DNA of 64,000 bases from Rallus limicola (GCA_022605955.1 JAKCOZ010000005.1:43700950-43764949); one strand, 5' to 3'; shown: positions 49,145-62,209, counted from the stretch's first letter. The notes: generated by a model from the letters alone, not told the origin. Numbers and translations: made by a program.

Positions 49145-49573
49145 TTCTCCTTGAAAGACCCCAGCGCAGGCCACCGAGATGATTAAAGGAGATGAGGAAA
49201 GTCTGACGGGTCTCTTTAGCTTGGAGGAGACTGAGGGGTGACCTTATTAATGTTATAAATATGTAAAAGGTGAGAATCAGGAGGATGGAGCCAGGATCTC
49301 CTCAGTGATAGCCAGTGATAAGACAAGGGGCAATGGAGCATAGGAAGTTCCTTGTGAATGCAAGGAGGAACTTTTTCACTGTGAAGGTGACAGAACACTG
49401 AAACAGACTGCCCAGAGAGGTGGTGGACTCTCCTTCTCTGGAGACATTCAAAACCTGCCTGGATTCATTCTTGTGTGATTTAGTAGAGATAATCCTGCTC
49501 TGGCAGGGGGAGTGGACTAGATGATCTTTCAAGGTCCCTTCCAACACCTAATGTTCTGTGATTCTGTGATTCA
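49145..49573 (+). mobile_element. 5'-truncated CR1 LINE with internal deletions
   Basis: About 430 bp. Recognisable CR1 pieces in order are the 'RRATKMI'-like region ('caggccaccgagatgattaa'), 'SLEETEG' in place of the usual 'SLEKRRL', the 'FRRNFFTVKV'-like region near 49340-49390, 'LPREVVDSPSLETFK'-like text near 49410-49450, the 3'UTR 'ctggcagggggagtggacta' and a tail of attctgtg octamers. Frames are broken in several places and short segments seem deleted (for example between 'GNG' and the 'HRKF' region). Intermediate in age between the 42.5-kb and 1.75-kb copies. Confidence 0.9.
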
Positions 49574-50711
49574 TCAGACTCATGAAGAGTCTGAACTGCT
49601 GTAGTTTTTATTCACTGAAGGTCTGTTGTTTACCTAGTTAGCTTCTGATTTTATTTGTTTCACTGTTATTGTGAGTGAGTCAGGAATTGCTCATGGTCTC
49701 CTCGAATTCCGAGAGAATAGTAATTTTACCCCAGAAACACACCCTTAGCCAGATTTCCCAAGAGTTAAAACCCCAAGGGCCAGCACATTCACTTGAACAA
49801 TGTCCATGTGAAACATAAGCCATGTCACTCACTTTAGCAGGAAGATTTCAGATTGGCACAGGTCTGCACAGGGAAGGGCATCCCTGGGGTTACGTGGCTC
49901 CTCCAGTGATGCTGGGCTTTTCTGCTGTTCTAAAACTTTCAGACTTAACCAGAAGCAAGCATGGGACACCCTGGCATAGGTTCAGACACATCCCCACACA
50001 CACCATGACTGAGGGTCATCATTCTAATGGAGGTAGTGGGACATCTGATGGAAAGACATTTCCACCACAAACTGGATGTTCAACAGTGCCTTGGGAAACA
50101 GCCTGACACCAAGCTGCAGGCGGTGCCAGGGCAGATGAGTTTGAATACAGCCCGTTCTGGTCTTGCAGTATTTTGGGAAAGAAACAATGGGCTACATAAT
50201 GGGAGTCCATCAGGGTGGGGGAAGTTCTTACTTTTATTTCCCACTATAGTTTTCATCTACGAAAGAGGTTTGGCCAAACTCACTGCTTTCTGAGCAGTAG
50301 CAGTCATACTTGGGGGAGAGATATTGTGAAAACTGGAAAAATTGAAAAATACATCCTTTTATAACAAAGTATGAACTAAAGGACTTGTCTGGGTTTATGT
50401 ATAATTGTCAGAAATTTGTGAAAGACATGAAAAGCACAAAAGAAAAGGGAGCTTGCTTTGATCATTTGCACAGAAGACAAGGGATCCTCAGAAGTTTGGA
50501 TTTCGAAGTTATCCTAGACAGTTACCACAGGTTTTGAAAGCCTTTAAAAGCTCCTTTCACAAAAAGGCTTCGGACTGGAATTTCCTCCAAACAGCCAAAG
50601 CTTCCTTTCTCAACCAAATGAATTTTTAAAGAGTGTCTTTAATTATGACAATTATTGTTGTTATGGAGGCCGGATGCATTTCCTGTTAAAAATCACAGAA
50701 AATTTTTTTAT
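49574..50711. other. Unique non-coding sequence
   Basis: No gene or recognisable repeat between the CR1 tail and the inverted repeat at 50.7 kb. Confidence 0.6.
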
Positions 50712-50803
50712 AAGTTTCAGTTTGGACTGAAATGCTCTGCAGACACAGCCACTGAAGTTTCAGTTTGGACTGAAACTTCAGTGGCTGTGTCTGCAGAGCA
50801 TTT
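50712..50803. repeat. Perfect 35-bp inverted repeat (hairpin) with an overlapping 21-bp direct repeat
   Basis: The left arm 50730-50764 is the exact reverse complement of the right arm 50769-50803, with only four bases (TTGG, 50765-50768) between them. Pairing breaks at 50729 (G) against 50804 (T). The 21-bp sequence at 50712-50732 recurs exactly at 50755-50775, an offset of 43 bp, and it is itself a small palindrome, TTTCAG-TTTGGA-CTGAAA. The layout is what a foldback template switch would leave: a strand pausing in the small palindrome and copying 43 bp back from its own opposite strand. A transcribed hairpin is an alternative, but a perfect 35-bp stem is more regular than a typical microRNA precursor. 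An assembly or sequencing foldback artefact is also possible. Confidence 0.97.
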
Positions 50804-51147
50804 TAGGAGTAGGTCAGACCCAGGGCCTGCCTGCAGCCAGGGCTGGTGGGAGGCTGGTAGCAGAGAGAGGTGCTCTGGTTCAGCCTGTGCCTCGAGCTCC
50901 ATGCTCAGCACAGTGATATCCCACCTCTAACCCCAGGCTGGACACGAAACCCAGGGCCCGTTGTACAAGGGTACGAACATCACTGCTGCTAGGAACATCC
51001 ATTCTCTAGACAATGTGAGTTAAAGATTACTGAAGTTACTTCTTCCATCCTTTCCCTATCCTGTATTTCTCCTGGGAGCATGGAAGGTTGCTGCCTGCAG
51101 TAGCTTTCACATTAATTTTAGGGTTCAAACTAATAACACCCAACCCA

Positions 51148-51195
51148 CATACAAGTCCCATTGAAGTGAACTAGAGTTATTCACGTGTGCAGAGA
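51148..51195 (+). repeat. Ancient amniote repeat fragment (CATTGAAGTCAATGG-core type)
   Basis: 'acaagtcccattgaagtgaa' followed by 'gagttattcacgtgtgcaga' matches well the core and following 'actactcacgtgctta'-like text of the old palindromic repeat described at 46.1 kb. One arm only is recognisable. Confidence 0.5.
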
Positions 51196-54100
51196 TTAAA
51201 TCTCCTGAGAAACTGCAGAAAAAGAGTTGCACTCTTAATAAATACTAGAAATGTCCAGCCTCCTTAGGCACAGACGTTGTTAGTAATTAATTTGCTATAG
51301 ATGTAGTTAACTGATTTAAGGAGTCAGATTTATTCTGATTAAAGCATTTACTTCAGTGTCAGAAGAACGAATATTTACTGCCTCAGGAAAACATAAATGT
51401 CAAACATGTGCTTGGATATACAGAGTATGGTAGATATAAAGAAGACGATGTTTTCACAGGCCATGTGCTTAAAGGTCAGTCAGGTTAAAGAGTACTTTTC
51501 TGTTATTTTAAAGCTGCCATACCTGACGAAAGAGTTGTGCAGCTGAAGGGAAAATGGAAAGAGAGAATGTGCTCTCACATCCCTGGGAAAAGCACCAGCC
51601 ATTCAAAAGGAACATGTGCATGCAGACACCAGCTGGATTTGGCCCAGGAACCAAAACAAAGACTTTTATTCAATATGGTTCCAGTGCCAGATCTACTGCT
51701 TTTCTTTTCTGATGCACATCAGCTGGTTTTGGTTTTTAGATAAACTTGTGGGTAGTCTTCATAGACTTGCAACATCTAAAATCTGTTATGTTTGACTAAA
51801 AAGTTGCTACATCTGAATCAATTCTTCTCTGGGGAGAAGTCCAGCCTTCAGAAGACTAAGCCAGGAATATTTCACCTGCACAAATGTAAACATTAGAGAG
51901 AAATTATTGAAATAAATTAACACCTACCTCTTCCATCCCGGTTATCCCTGTTGGAACTAAGGTAGTAGTACCTGTGCCTAGCTGTAGGTATTGAGTGCTG
52001 TCCTGGACCTCTGAGGGTACCTGGCACATTAGCACAAGGCCAGCAGAAATGACAGAGGTACCCTACATGAAACTTGTGCCCTTATGACCTGAATGTCTCT
52101 CTAAGGAGCTGTAAGAATGGGAGGCTTTAAAGCAGAAATTAGTCCCTGAAGTTCAGGCTACCCTAGGCAAAAAAGTGAAGGGAGTTTGTGTGTCCTAGGG
52201 ACCAGAGCCTGCACTTCCAGTGGCAGCGCTGGCAGGGATTAAAATCCTGCTCTGTATTCCCTGTAACTTCAGGTCTCATCCTAAAAAAGCCTGGACTTCT
52301 CCTGGCTGTGGTCTGTTTTGAGGCTGCTCACTCAGCACCTCAGAAGAGGTGTTGCAGGATGAGGCCATTAGCCCATATTTACATTGCCTGGTAATGCCAT
52401 CAAACATTCTACTTGTAGTCATTAGCAATCCATCCCTCCTGCCTTTCCTCTCCCTGAGGAAGCGCTCTACAAAGCCTGTCTCATGAATTTCTGTTTTTTC
52501 GCTATTGTTGTAGTCTCCCCAGTTTATCTTGCTCTTTCATTAAACATAAACCACAGATATGGTTTCAACCTAGGAGCCTGTTTGCAAGAAACCAACCATC
52601 CTGGAATAGAAACACATCCTTTGCACGTTCTTGAAAAATTCATTTAACATGATTCATTGCTTTATTCTTTGCTTGAAGCATGTTTCACTTACATTAATAA
52701 TATTTTACCTTTCGCTTATAAATTCAGACACAAAAGCAGTTGCAGTTCTCCAAATGCTTATATACGTAAAATATTACAACACTATTGCTTTCCAAGGGTC
52801 AGCTTCTCCTCTTTCCCTTAATTGGGATTCAAGATTTCCAACAATAAGTTGTTGGAGCAGATGTATAGCTCTTTTATGTTTACTAATTCACATCTCTGCT
52901 TTTTCACTTTGCGAAGGGGAAGAGGAAATGGTTTTAAGTGGGATAAGTACACTTTTTTCTAAACAAAATAAAAGGAGGAAGTTCCAAATATGGGGGAAAC
53001 AGGAGTAATTGGTGATCTGATTCAGTAAGAATTTATACACAGAGTGCATTACTTCTTGAAAAGTTCATCAGCGAGTCCCCATAAAATTCATCGGCACCTG
53101 ATGGGCTGTGTGTCCTGTGTGCTGGTCTGAAAATTCAAGTCAGAGTTTCTTTTTAATAGAACTCCAGCCATGAAATGGATCTTACACCTAAAACTACAAT
53201 ATCACATCAATATGTTGACCTTTATCTATTTTATTTTTAATCTTTCACAAGCAGATCTCATTTTGTGATTGATTAAAATAAAGAGAAGGCTTTAATTATG
53301 AAAATATACCCTAATTTGTCAGATAATGCTTGAATGGAATTCATTCTTGTTTGGAGTGAAAAAGGCGTGTTAAATCAACCAACCTGTCTGGGAGGACAAA
53401 GAAAAACATAGTGAGCAGTGTTATTTCCTGTACCATGATTTTACTGCATCTAAATGTAGAAACCTCACGTTATGGGAACAGAGTCCTTCAGGTTCCACAA
53501 CAATAACCTCTCCAAGGGACACAGAGAGAATTTATAAATGTGTTATTGCAAAAAATGTCTGTGTAAAAAAATATAAAATTTGAAAATGATGAACAGAGCA
53601 AACATTCCATACACGAGGTGATGTCTTACTATGAATAGTTTTTCTTGATATGATTCCTATTGTTCTGATTTCATGTTCCTGGTATTTTCTCTAATCTGGT
53701 TGTGCTACAAGGGAAAGGAACATTTTGGTTTGGTTACAAAGCCTTGGGGTCTGTGCTGGATCCCTGACTGCATTAGAAAATGTCTGTATGTCTGCAAGCA
53801 GATGACTCCGTTCCTCCCACATCTCAGTTTGCAGGATGTGGTTCCCTGCTATATCCCTGTGCTTCCCCATGGGAGCACAGCCCCTGGGGTAACGCCACTG
53901 ACACAGCAGGGACTCACAGCATCTGGAAAGTGGCTCCTGGACCCTGTCAGCAGTTAGAGGCATGGCAGCCCATCAGGGTCCAGCCTTGCAGCCACCAATA
54001 CCTTCAAAAAGCAGAGCTCCTGATAATTATGTTGGGTGCAGCTCCCTAACCCGAACGCCAGCACTTTGCTTGGGAATCACTGCTCACCTTCTCTAGAGGG

Positions 54101-54516
54101 AGCTGCCCATCCAAGTAGAGCATGGCAGTTCAGCCACCAGCTGCCTCTCCCTGCCCATCTGCAGAGACAACTCAGATGCTGTGAAACCATATCAAAATTA
54201 TGGCAGTTTATAGCACAGTGTAAACCAGCCCCAGCTTCAAATTGCCTTCAGACCAAAGATCAAAAATGGTGCCAGTTCTGATGGGAATCAAAGCCCCGGG
54301 TCACCTCCTCGTTAATTCCTAGATAGAGATTTTAGGTCCTTCCTCATAATTCAATTTCACTGGATTCCCAGTCACTTTAACATCCTCTCTTTGAAGGTTT
54401 TCCAGTTTATCTAGGTCCTCCTTTTTGGTAATAGGATGCCCAGAAGTGAATGTAATTTTGTTTCACTATATATTTTCTAAATCCCAGCTCTTATAGCATT
54501 AGGGTTTTATGTGTGC

Positions 54517-54562
54517 ATATATATTCTATTATGTATTATAGTATATTATATTATATATAATG
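54517..54562. repeat. AT-rich low-complexity tract
   Basis: 'atatatattctattatgtat' leads into 'tatagtatattatattatat'. Imperfect TA/TATTA repeats, self-complementary in places, with no gene nearby. Confidence 0.8.
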
Positions 54563-56748
54563 TGAAGAATTTGCCTTCATATCAGTGATACCAGTTTTAT
54601 TAGGAGAGAAATATTAGCAGGATTTGATTTTGACTCACCAGCTGTTTTTTCTTTAAGGATATTTCTTTCTTATTGGTGTCCCAGTGAATGACTAAAATGT
54701 AAACTAAGTTAAGACTTAGGAAAACACTGGGGTGATTCATACAAGCATAAAATTATATTGGTCCACATTTTTCTGAAGTCTCTCCAGAATGGCTTGACTT
54801 TACTGGACAGATTTCAGGCTGCTATCACAGAAGTCCAAAACTGGACTGAACCTTCTCAAGGCTCAGATATCAGCCATCTGTAAGCTGCCAGTGACATTTC
54901 TGCTATAAAAATCCACTTGCTGCCAAGCTTGGGACATAGGACAAACAACAAATATGGTCACAGAACAACATGAGTTTTCAAATATCTGTGCAAATACTTT
55001 TATTCCAGGTCTGAGGCAAAGGTCAATGATATTAATAATAAACTCTCAATAGATTTTTGCGGGAACTGGCCCTTATATACACAGAAGAGAAGTGTATATA
55101 TCAGCAGATAGCCACCTATGGTAACCAACATACTTGGACCCAGCAGAGCTATGTGTTCCAGTAAGAAAGCTGTTTCAGTGGGTAAAATCTAGGTAGAAAG
55201 GCTTAAGCAGAGTTATTTCAGAGAATTTTTTTTTAAAAACAAAACCTACAGAAAATCTATACATGCAATAAAAATGTCTAATTGAATTCTGATGTTTGCA
55301 CAGACTCCTTGGGAATACTGGGCCATAAGACCCAGGCTTCACACACTGTAACACTCTTGATTAGGGTAATGGCAGTAATTGATTTTTGTTTCTGGGATTA
55401 TTTGTTAGTGCTTTCTTGTCCTTGTTTGGACAGAAAACTTTTGAGGAACTGGACTTCTTTTTACCAAGTGAGACGACAGCAAAGGCCACTCAGTTGGAGC
55501 CCACTGCCAGCTGGAAGGAAGGGGATCCACAGCCTGAGGTGGGCAAAAGCAAGGGGCAAAACCAACGGAGAAGGTAACATTTTGGTTGCGTAGAGATGGC
55601 TGTAGAGCATAAACTGTCCCTGGGCTCAATTCAGAGACAAAATTGGTCTCATGCTGTCTCTCCAGAGGGAGCATTCTCCGGCTAGCCTGGAACTGGTATC
55701 AGCCATGCTTAGAAGGGACCATGCAGTGAACGGTGAATCGAAAACAGTGACCACTGAAGAGAACTGTGAAAGTTTCCCTGGGCTGTCCAACACACACAGA
55801 ACAAGAGCAGCTTGCTATAAACTTTTTGGATGAACCTGGAAAAGAACTTTACAAATTTAATGATGTGTTCTAAGATAGTAGTATTTCATTTTCCAATTGT
55901 CTGCTGACCCACACCTTGTGCAACAGCCCGCTTATGCTGGGTTTATGCTAATTTTGCACTGGTGTATGACAGCAGAGTGCAACAGAAAATCACACTGTGT
56001 ACATGGTTGAAAAACAGACAAAACACCACTTTTCCATTAAATAACCATGACTGTAAGAGAGGATTCGAATAACCTCCCCAGCCCAATAAAGTGCTGCATG
56101 GGATGAGTACTGTTGGTTAGGTTGGAAATCTTTCTCTCTCCTAGAGATAACAGATGCTGCTAATAACCTCCAGGATATCAATCGGAGCCAAGCAAGGTAT
56201 GTTTTGGGGTGGGGTTTTTTTTAATGCAGATTTGAAGGATTTGAATGATTGTATTTAAAAGTGCCTTTTCCCTTTGTAAGCTACACAGTTGCATACTATT
56301 GCAACCCACTCTGAAACTGTTAAGCTAAAGGCAAGAAATAGGAAAACATGAGGACTTTTGAATAGTGAGAATTTGCACAGGGAATCAAAGAGGTTTCAAG
56401 TTCACTTAGTGCAGATGTTTCTATAATTGAGACACACTAGAAAAATGCATTAATGCACGGATCAGTCTTGCCTACAGTTATCTGAACCATTAAAAAGTGT
56501 CCATAGTTGGGATATAATTCCTTATTAAATCCTATAGGATAGTTAAACCCAGAATAACGTAGGTTCTTTTTTCCTATTAAACTCTTTAGGACTTTTTCAG
56601 TAGGGGCGTCCACAGGGAGCACAAACAAACCTCAAATCTGCTGACCAATTCACCCCGTAGCCCCCTTTCATATACTCAGCCGCAGATACTAAGGACCTGA
56701 ATTTTAATGAGGCCAGCTAAGTGCAGCTGGTGACCTGAAAGATTTATT

Positions 56749-56795
56749 CAGGTCCTGCTCTCACTCCCATTTAAACCAGTAAGACTTCCTTTGGA
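56749..56795 (+). repeat. Ancient amniote repeat fragment (CATTGAAGTCAATGG-core type)
   Basis: 'ggtcctgctctcactcccat' then 'taaaccagtaagacttcctt' resembles 'gggtcctgatctcactcccattgaagtcaatgggaa...'. Short and diverged. Confidence 0.35.
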
Positions 56796-59700
56796 ACTGT
56801 CTTGGACTCCCTTTACTGCATGTGTACAGTCAGCCATCCAACACAAGCACAAATTCCTTCATGCAAGGGCAGGAATTGCACCTACACACAGGCTGCTGGT
56901 GCGAAGTGCACAACCATCTCACAGGGAGAGGGAGAACAAGGGGTGTCTCTGGCTTTCAACTTCTCAAAGCTGAAATACATGAAGCAGGGAGTTTAGTCAA
57001 AGGAAGGAAAATGTCTAGGACAAATCTGAGGCAGCCTGGAAAGAATAATTGAGTCCTCATCTTTCTAAATATGACATAATCCTCTGTGTTTATGATCCCA
57101 TATATATAACGAGACTTGCCATTTGAGCAGTGAGCTCCCTATCCAACATCAGCAGAGGCCAGCTGTGCCCTGCTGTAACATCCTTCAGGAGAGATGCCTT
57201 TTCTGGAGGCCTGCAATTCCCAGACATCACTCTTACCGTCAGGTCAAGCATCTATTCTCTGCCGGGGACCCCTCAGGCACACGCCTTCCTGCTGCTGTGC
57301 TAAATCTTAACAAGGATCTCATCATCTCAAATGCAGAGAGTAATTAAGATTATCAGGCGCTGGTTCCCAAACCTATCTGTTTACCTTGCATTGCTCTTCG
57401 AAAAGAACAGCAAAGACTATTTTTTCCCCCCATTGAGACCATGATTACCTTGATGGATCAAAATAATTATACAAACAAGAAGGAAATTGTGTGTCTCTGT
57501 TATCTCAGCCCAGCGGGAGGCAGATGGATAAGTATGAATAACAAATATCTTGCAGTGGATTCCACTAATCAGCCTCAGGGCTGGGCTGCTTTAGCATGAA
57601 GCAATTCTTAGCTTTTTGCAGTGCTAGTTTAGGACTTGGGCAGAGGACTCTACCCCCTAATTAAGGACCTGAAACAAATTGAAAACAGCTGTGAATAATT
57701 AGACAATTTAAGTGCTGTTAAGAAGGAATAATTTTTGTAGCCATCGTAATAAATCTTATGCTGTCTGAACCCATACGTTTTACGTGCACTTTTTTCTGCT
57801 AGTGGGTTAGTGCATTACTCATAAAAGAAACAGTATCCCTTTTGTTTTGATTGGGCCTGTTTAATAACAAAAGAGCATATCACTATAAGTGGAAGTGTGA
57901 TGACAAAGAGAATAGCCTTTACTTTCCTTAATTTTCAATCGTTGTGGTTCAGATCCTATGTCAGATTCCTGGCATGTGGGTTTGGGGGGAAAAAAAATGA
58001 ATTCTTGATTTGCACTGTAAATAATATCCGAGCCCAAGCTACTTAACATTTCTTAGATTCTTTTGGAAAAATACATGTCAGGAAAATACTTAAAAATTTA
58101 ACAACCAATCCCTTAGCTTTATGTAGCAGATAAGTTCTTGAAGTATTAACTAAGACTTCAGGAAATCTATTTTTCTCTGAAATTTCCACCTTTTTTTTAA
58201 TCTTGCCACTTGTCTGGAACTCAGCTAAAGAGTTTCACAGAAAGTAATTTATAGAAGGGAAGCTTTCATCGCACACTGCCAAACTATTCAGGGCTTGATT
58301 CAGCAACCCATAACTAACTTTATTAGAAATTAATGCCATGAACACCTAAATATATATTTAGTTTTTATCTTTTGTATGGCTTTTCTGAAAGTGATGTATC
58401 TGCTCACACACTTAATGGCAACACCATTCTTAAGTCCAAAGGATACAGCCTTTGCTTGGATAATGGCATTACCTGCAAACAGGATATGCAATGAACTTGA
58501 TGTTTTTAGAAACATGCTTTAGCTTTATTACTGTCTTAAATAAGCTACTAATCTACATTCCTCCATCATTTTGATGGTCTTATATCACATAATTCAAATC
58601 TGGACACAGATTCTGAACACTAAGTTTTTAGAGGATTCATGAGATGAATTTCCAGAGAGAAGAGAACAGAGCTCACCTTGGCAGCCCTGCGTTCATGGTA
58701 TTCACAATCCAGCCAGCAAAAATGCAGCCACAGGGAAATACCTGATGCAAAATACCTGGTTCTGCACCCCAGATTTAAGAACAAAAAAGAAAACAAAACA
58801 TCATGCAAAGCTTCAGAAAATTACCATTATGAAAGTGGTTTAAGTGAAGGTAAGAGTGGCAAGCTATTTTTTCCTTTATCTCATAAGGCATCAGTTCAGC
58901 CCCTGTTATGCACCTTTCTGCTGTAGGCCCTATGACACCTCTCGATGTTCAGCATCTGCCTGCAAACATGATCTGCAGCAGTTGCTCCTGTACCTGCATC
59001 TCTCCCCATCCCTGACAAAATTTAGCCATGGCCATGTGGGCCATTTCTTCAAGCTGAATAACCCTTTGTATGACTTATCCCCAAAGGAACTGCTGTATAT
59101 GACATCATCATGACACTGGTATGTGATGACTCCTCTTTTAACAAGCTTTCCCTGACAGTATTTCTATCCTTACATTGGTATCCAGCTATTGTGCATGTGG
59201 AATCAGTGGCCACTCTGGTTACGAGGAGCTGAGGTTTAAATTTCAGATGTTATAGTACCTAGGAGCTTGAAGACTACATATAGAAATGAAGAGTCTGCTT
59301 TGTAATGTAATACATTTCAGAAGTTGTAGAAAGCCAGGATGTCCCAGAAGCAGGATGACAGTCCTTTGCTAGGCTTTCTGCACAGAACCACAGCATTTTT
59401 GTCACTGGAACTGATGGAGATCAAAATCAGATCCAAATCACTTGATCTTAATAATCCTTTACAGAGCAGTAGCAATATAAATATGTTGTCCCTGCTCTTC
59501 CACCCTTCATTTCTCATTCATCCCTCTGCAAGTGCATGTCTGCATTTCTTTATCTGGGAAGAAAGATTGAATGTCTTCCCCAAAAAAGAAGTGCACACCA
59601 GTCATTAAGAATTCATGAGCAGTTCTTCCAGAGCTAACTAGCAGGCATTTGATTTGGAAAGAAATGGTATTCAGCAGAGAAACTGTTTCCAGTTTCCAAT

Positions 59701-60360
59701 TTTTTGAGGAGTTAGTGGTAAGCAGAAGGACAAGTGGGTAGGAGGGGAAGATTTTGAATGTTACAAAGATGGCTTTGTAGTTTCCTTTAACAGAAGCTGA
59801 AATTTATTAAAGGTGATTTAATATTTATTGAGGCTTGGACAGACTATCATCTCCATTATGCTACTTAAAAGCCTAGTAGGAAAGTGTAGGGAGAGGTGCT
59901 GGTAACTTGGGACACTGACAGTGAGGAGGGACTCAGTATGCCAACAGAGACATACCTATCTATTCATACATCCTTGTCCTCTTTCTCTCAGGCTGGTGCC
60001 CTCTTTGGAGGACTAATGTCAAACGAAGATACCCAGAGGTTTTCTCATTTTGACCTAGGATACAGCTAGAGCTTACAATGACCAAAAAAAACCAACCCCA
60101 ACCTTCAGTGTTTCAGCAATACATCCTATGGCAACCATTTTAGGCAGAAGCCATCAGTTGTTTTCCATGCTCAGGGATCACCATTAACCCCGGGGATGAG
60201 TTCCTGGTGGGTCAATGCAAGTCCAACAGGCAGATGCAAACCAAAATCAGCTCCTATGTTTCTTGTTGGTCCTGATGGAGTTGCAGTAGGGAAAGGAGGG
60301 CCTTCAGTCACCAAAGGAAATGCCGGTGTGTCTGCCCACCATTATCCACCACCAGCCCTC
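56796..60360. other. Unique non-coding sequence
   Basis: No gene recognised. It contains the candidate conserved element at 57.33-57.86 kb. Around 58288-58330 'cagggcttgattcagcaacc' faintly resembles the end of the old palindromic repeat. Confidence 0.6.
57330..57860. promoter_or_regulatory. Candidate conserved non-coding element (developmental-enhancer-like)
   Basis: About 530 bp of non-repetitive sequence with dense transcription-factor-like words: 'taattaa' at 57658-57664 and 'aataattag' near 57694 (homeodomain), 'cagctg' at 57686-57691 (E-box), 'ttaagtg' near 57708 (NKX2-like), and 'aataattat' near 57463. CpG survives in 'caggcgctgg', 'cagcgggagg' and 'cgttttacgtgc'. No open reading frame of note crosses it. 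The words suggest an enhancer, and a conserved sequence in a gene desert would fit. Conservation itself is not shown by one sequence. Confidence 0.35.
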
Positions 60361-60456
60361 GATTTCTCATTCCATAAAATGGGGCTAATAGTTCCTTACC
60401 CTGAATGTGGCTGCAAGGCTTAATCACCAAAGGTTTATAAGGTGCTTTAGGAGCCT
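60361..60456 (+). mobile_element. L2/MIR-like ancient repeat fragment
   Basis: 'tctcattccataaaatgggg' then 'ctaatagttccttaccctga', 'gcaaggcttaatcaccaaag' and 'gtttataaggtgctttagga' reproduce the L2/MIR-type phrase order 'cccatctgtaaaatggggctaatagtgcctaccct... tgtgaggcttaatt... tgtaaagtgctttgagat'. This is the clearest such relic in the window. Confidence 0.7.
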
Positions 60457-60889
60457 TGGCTGCACATTGCTGCAGACTTGCTAACTACATTATTTCAAAA
60501 TAAAATAAACACTTTTTATATAATCTAAAGGAAAAGAAAAAAAAATTCACTACCCTTTCCTTGCCTCCAGATCAGCTTCTCAGGACTTCTACAGCCTGCA
60601 TTGCACTGTGCTCCATACTCAGGGTTTCACAAATAGACATAGCTGGTTGGCCAAGAGGGTTTTTTTTTTTACCCTGGTGTTTATAATTCCAATTGGTGTA
60701 AAATTTCCTGATGGTTAACACATCCCGTTACAGACACTTTTGAATGAATGACTCATTCCCAAATAATTGACTAGCTTTGTAATTTGGGAAGTAAAAATCA
60801 CATTTATGAGTCCCTGGGGGGGGAGGGCCTATAATGTTGTGCATAAAAAGTAGATAAATCATAAAACCTGATATTTTTTTTTCATTTGT

Positions 60890-61330
60890 AAAAGCTTCCA
60901 TTAGCCTTTGTGTGCACATTAAAGCAATGCCCTCTAAATGTGTGCAGCTGCTTTAAATCACTGGTGCACTTTAAAATCAAGTCTTTTTATATCTTGATGT
61001 TAAAATTACATGTTGGTTACTGTAATTCTGTCTTGTTTTTTGTGGGACATCCTTGGAGCAGATTTGCTTCTGGAAAGACCTATCCCTTTGCACTAAGTTT
61101 TCTAATCTCTGTAAGCAGAAGAAGCCTAAGTGTTTTGCACATGGTGTAAATGGTATTTATCAGGTAAACAAGAGAGACAAACAAAAAGCCCCAGTCAGTG
61201 CTAGTGCAATTAGGACCCCATCCTCACTTAGCAAGCGTGCGCATTTTAGATTGGGGTTTCAAATAAATGTGCAATGTGATTCTAATGGGATTTGACAAGG
61301 GTATTTGATGGCTGCAAGGCAAATCTATTA
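60890..61330. promoter_or_regulatory. Candidate conserved non-coding element (weak)
   Basis: Non-repetitive AT-rich sequence with closely spaced words such as 'gtgcacattaaagcaatg', 'ggtgcactttaaaatcaag', 'gtgcaattaggacc' and 'gcaagcgtgcgcatttta'. The last keeps two CpGs in an otherwise CpG-free region. No exon signals seen. Judged by texture only. Confidence 0.22.
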
Positions 61331-62209
61331 TTATCTACAGAATATCTGGTTACAAATCTTACTCCCCCCCAAAAAAGGTGGTACTGAAACTGCAGAATAT
61401 TTAAGCTCCTGAATGAAACAGCCATGCCACTTGCCTTGCCTTTGCAGTCTAAAAGTCCTGTATACCTTTATGCCAGCAAGGCCTTTTCCCACATTTTCAG
61501 AGTACTGTAAATTAGTTTAGTATGCTTGAAAGAACCTGTAATTGTAACTGCTCTTGTTGACACATCAGCTTGATGCCACACAGAGCACGGCTGAGACCAT
61601 ATCCCTTGGTTTTGCAGCTACAGTGCATTTCAAGTGCTTGACAGGTCCAGCGCTAAGATGTTCTGAATTAGATTTGAATTACAACCGCTAAATGCCCTTG
61701 TCAAAGCTTGTTATGCCTGAAACTAGCCATATACATTTAAATGACTATTCCTATGGAAGGTATACTGCTTAAACAAAGACATACTCCAAAGTTTCATACA
61801 GAATTGTCAAAATATAATTGAGTTAAAAAAACAACTAAAGCATAAGAAGAGCAATCTTTACTGCCTTTTCCCCCTTTTTTGCTTCTTTGAAATAAATCCA
61901 AAGGACAATTTAGTGGAATCTAAGTATAAAATAAAAAGAGCGCATGCAGTTCCCACAGAGACATTGAAATCTATACGAATACCAGATTCATCCATACAAG
62001 TTGATCCTAGTGTCATGAAAGGCCACAGCTAAACTTCAGGATCTTGCCCTGTGACAAAGGTTTCGTATCACATTCCTGGCATCAGGGAGCATCTGGTGCT
62101 GCAGGAATACAAGGAACTAAAGCTAATACATATACGAGAATCTGGATCAGGCCTTGAATTCCAGAGGGCCCCAAGTTTGCGCTTCATCAAACAAGGGAAG
62201 CATAATATT

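Larger units (their letters stand above)
50804..56748. other. Unique non-coding sequence
   Basis: About 5.9 kb without a recognisable gene. Open frames near 53.7-54.3 and 55.3-55.7 kb overlap on both strands and lack motifs. An old repeat scrap and an AT-rich tract are listed separately. Confidence 0.6.

Noticed and set aside
50730..50803. Reading the perfect hairpin as a microRNA gene
   Set aside because: A flawless 35-bp stem with a 4-nt loop lacks the bulges and loop size usual for microRNA precursors. A foldback mutation explains it and the overlapping direct repeat together.
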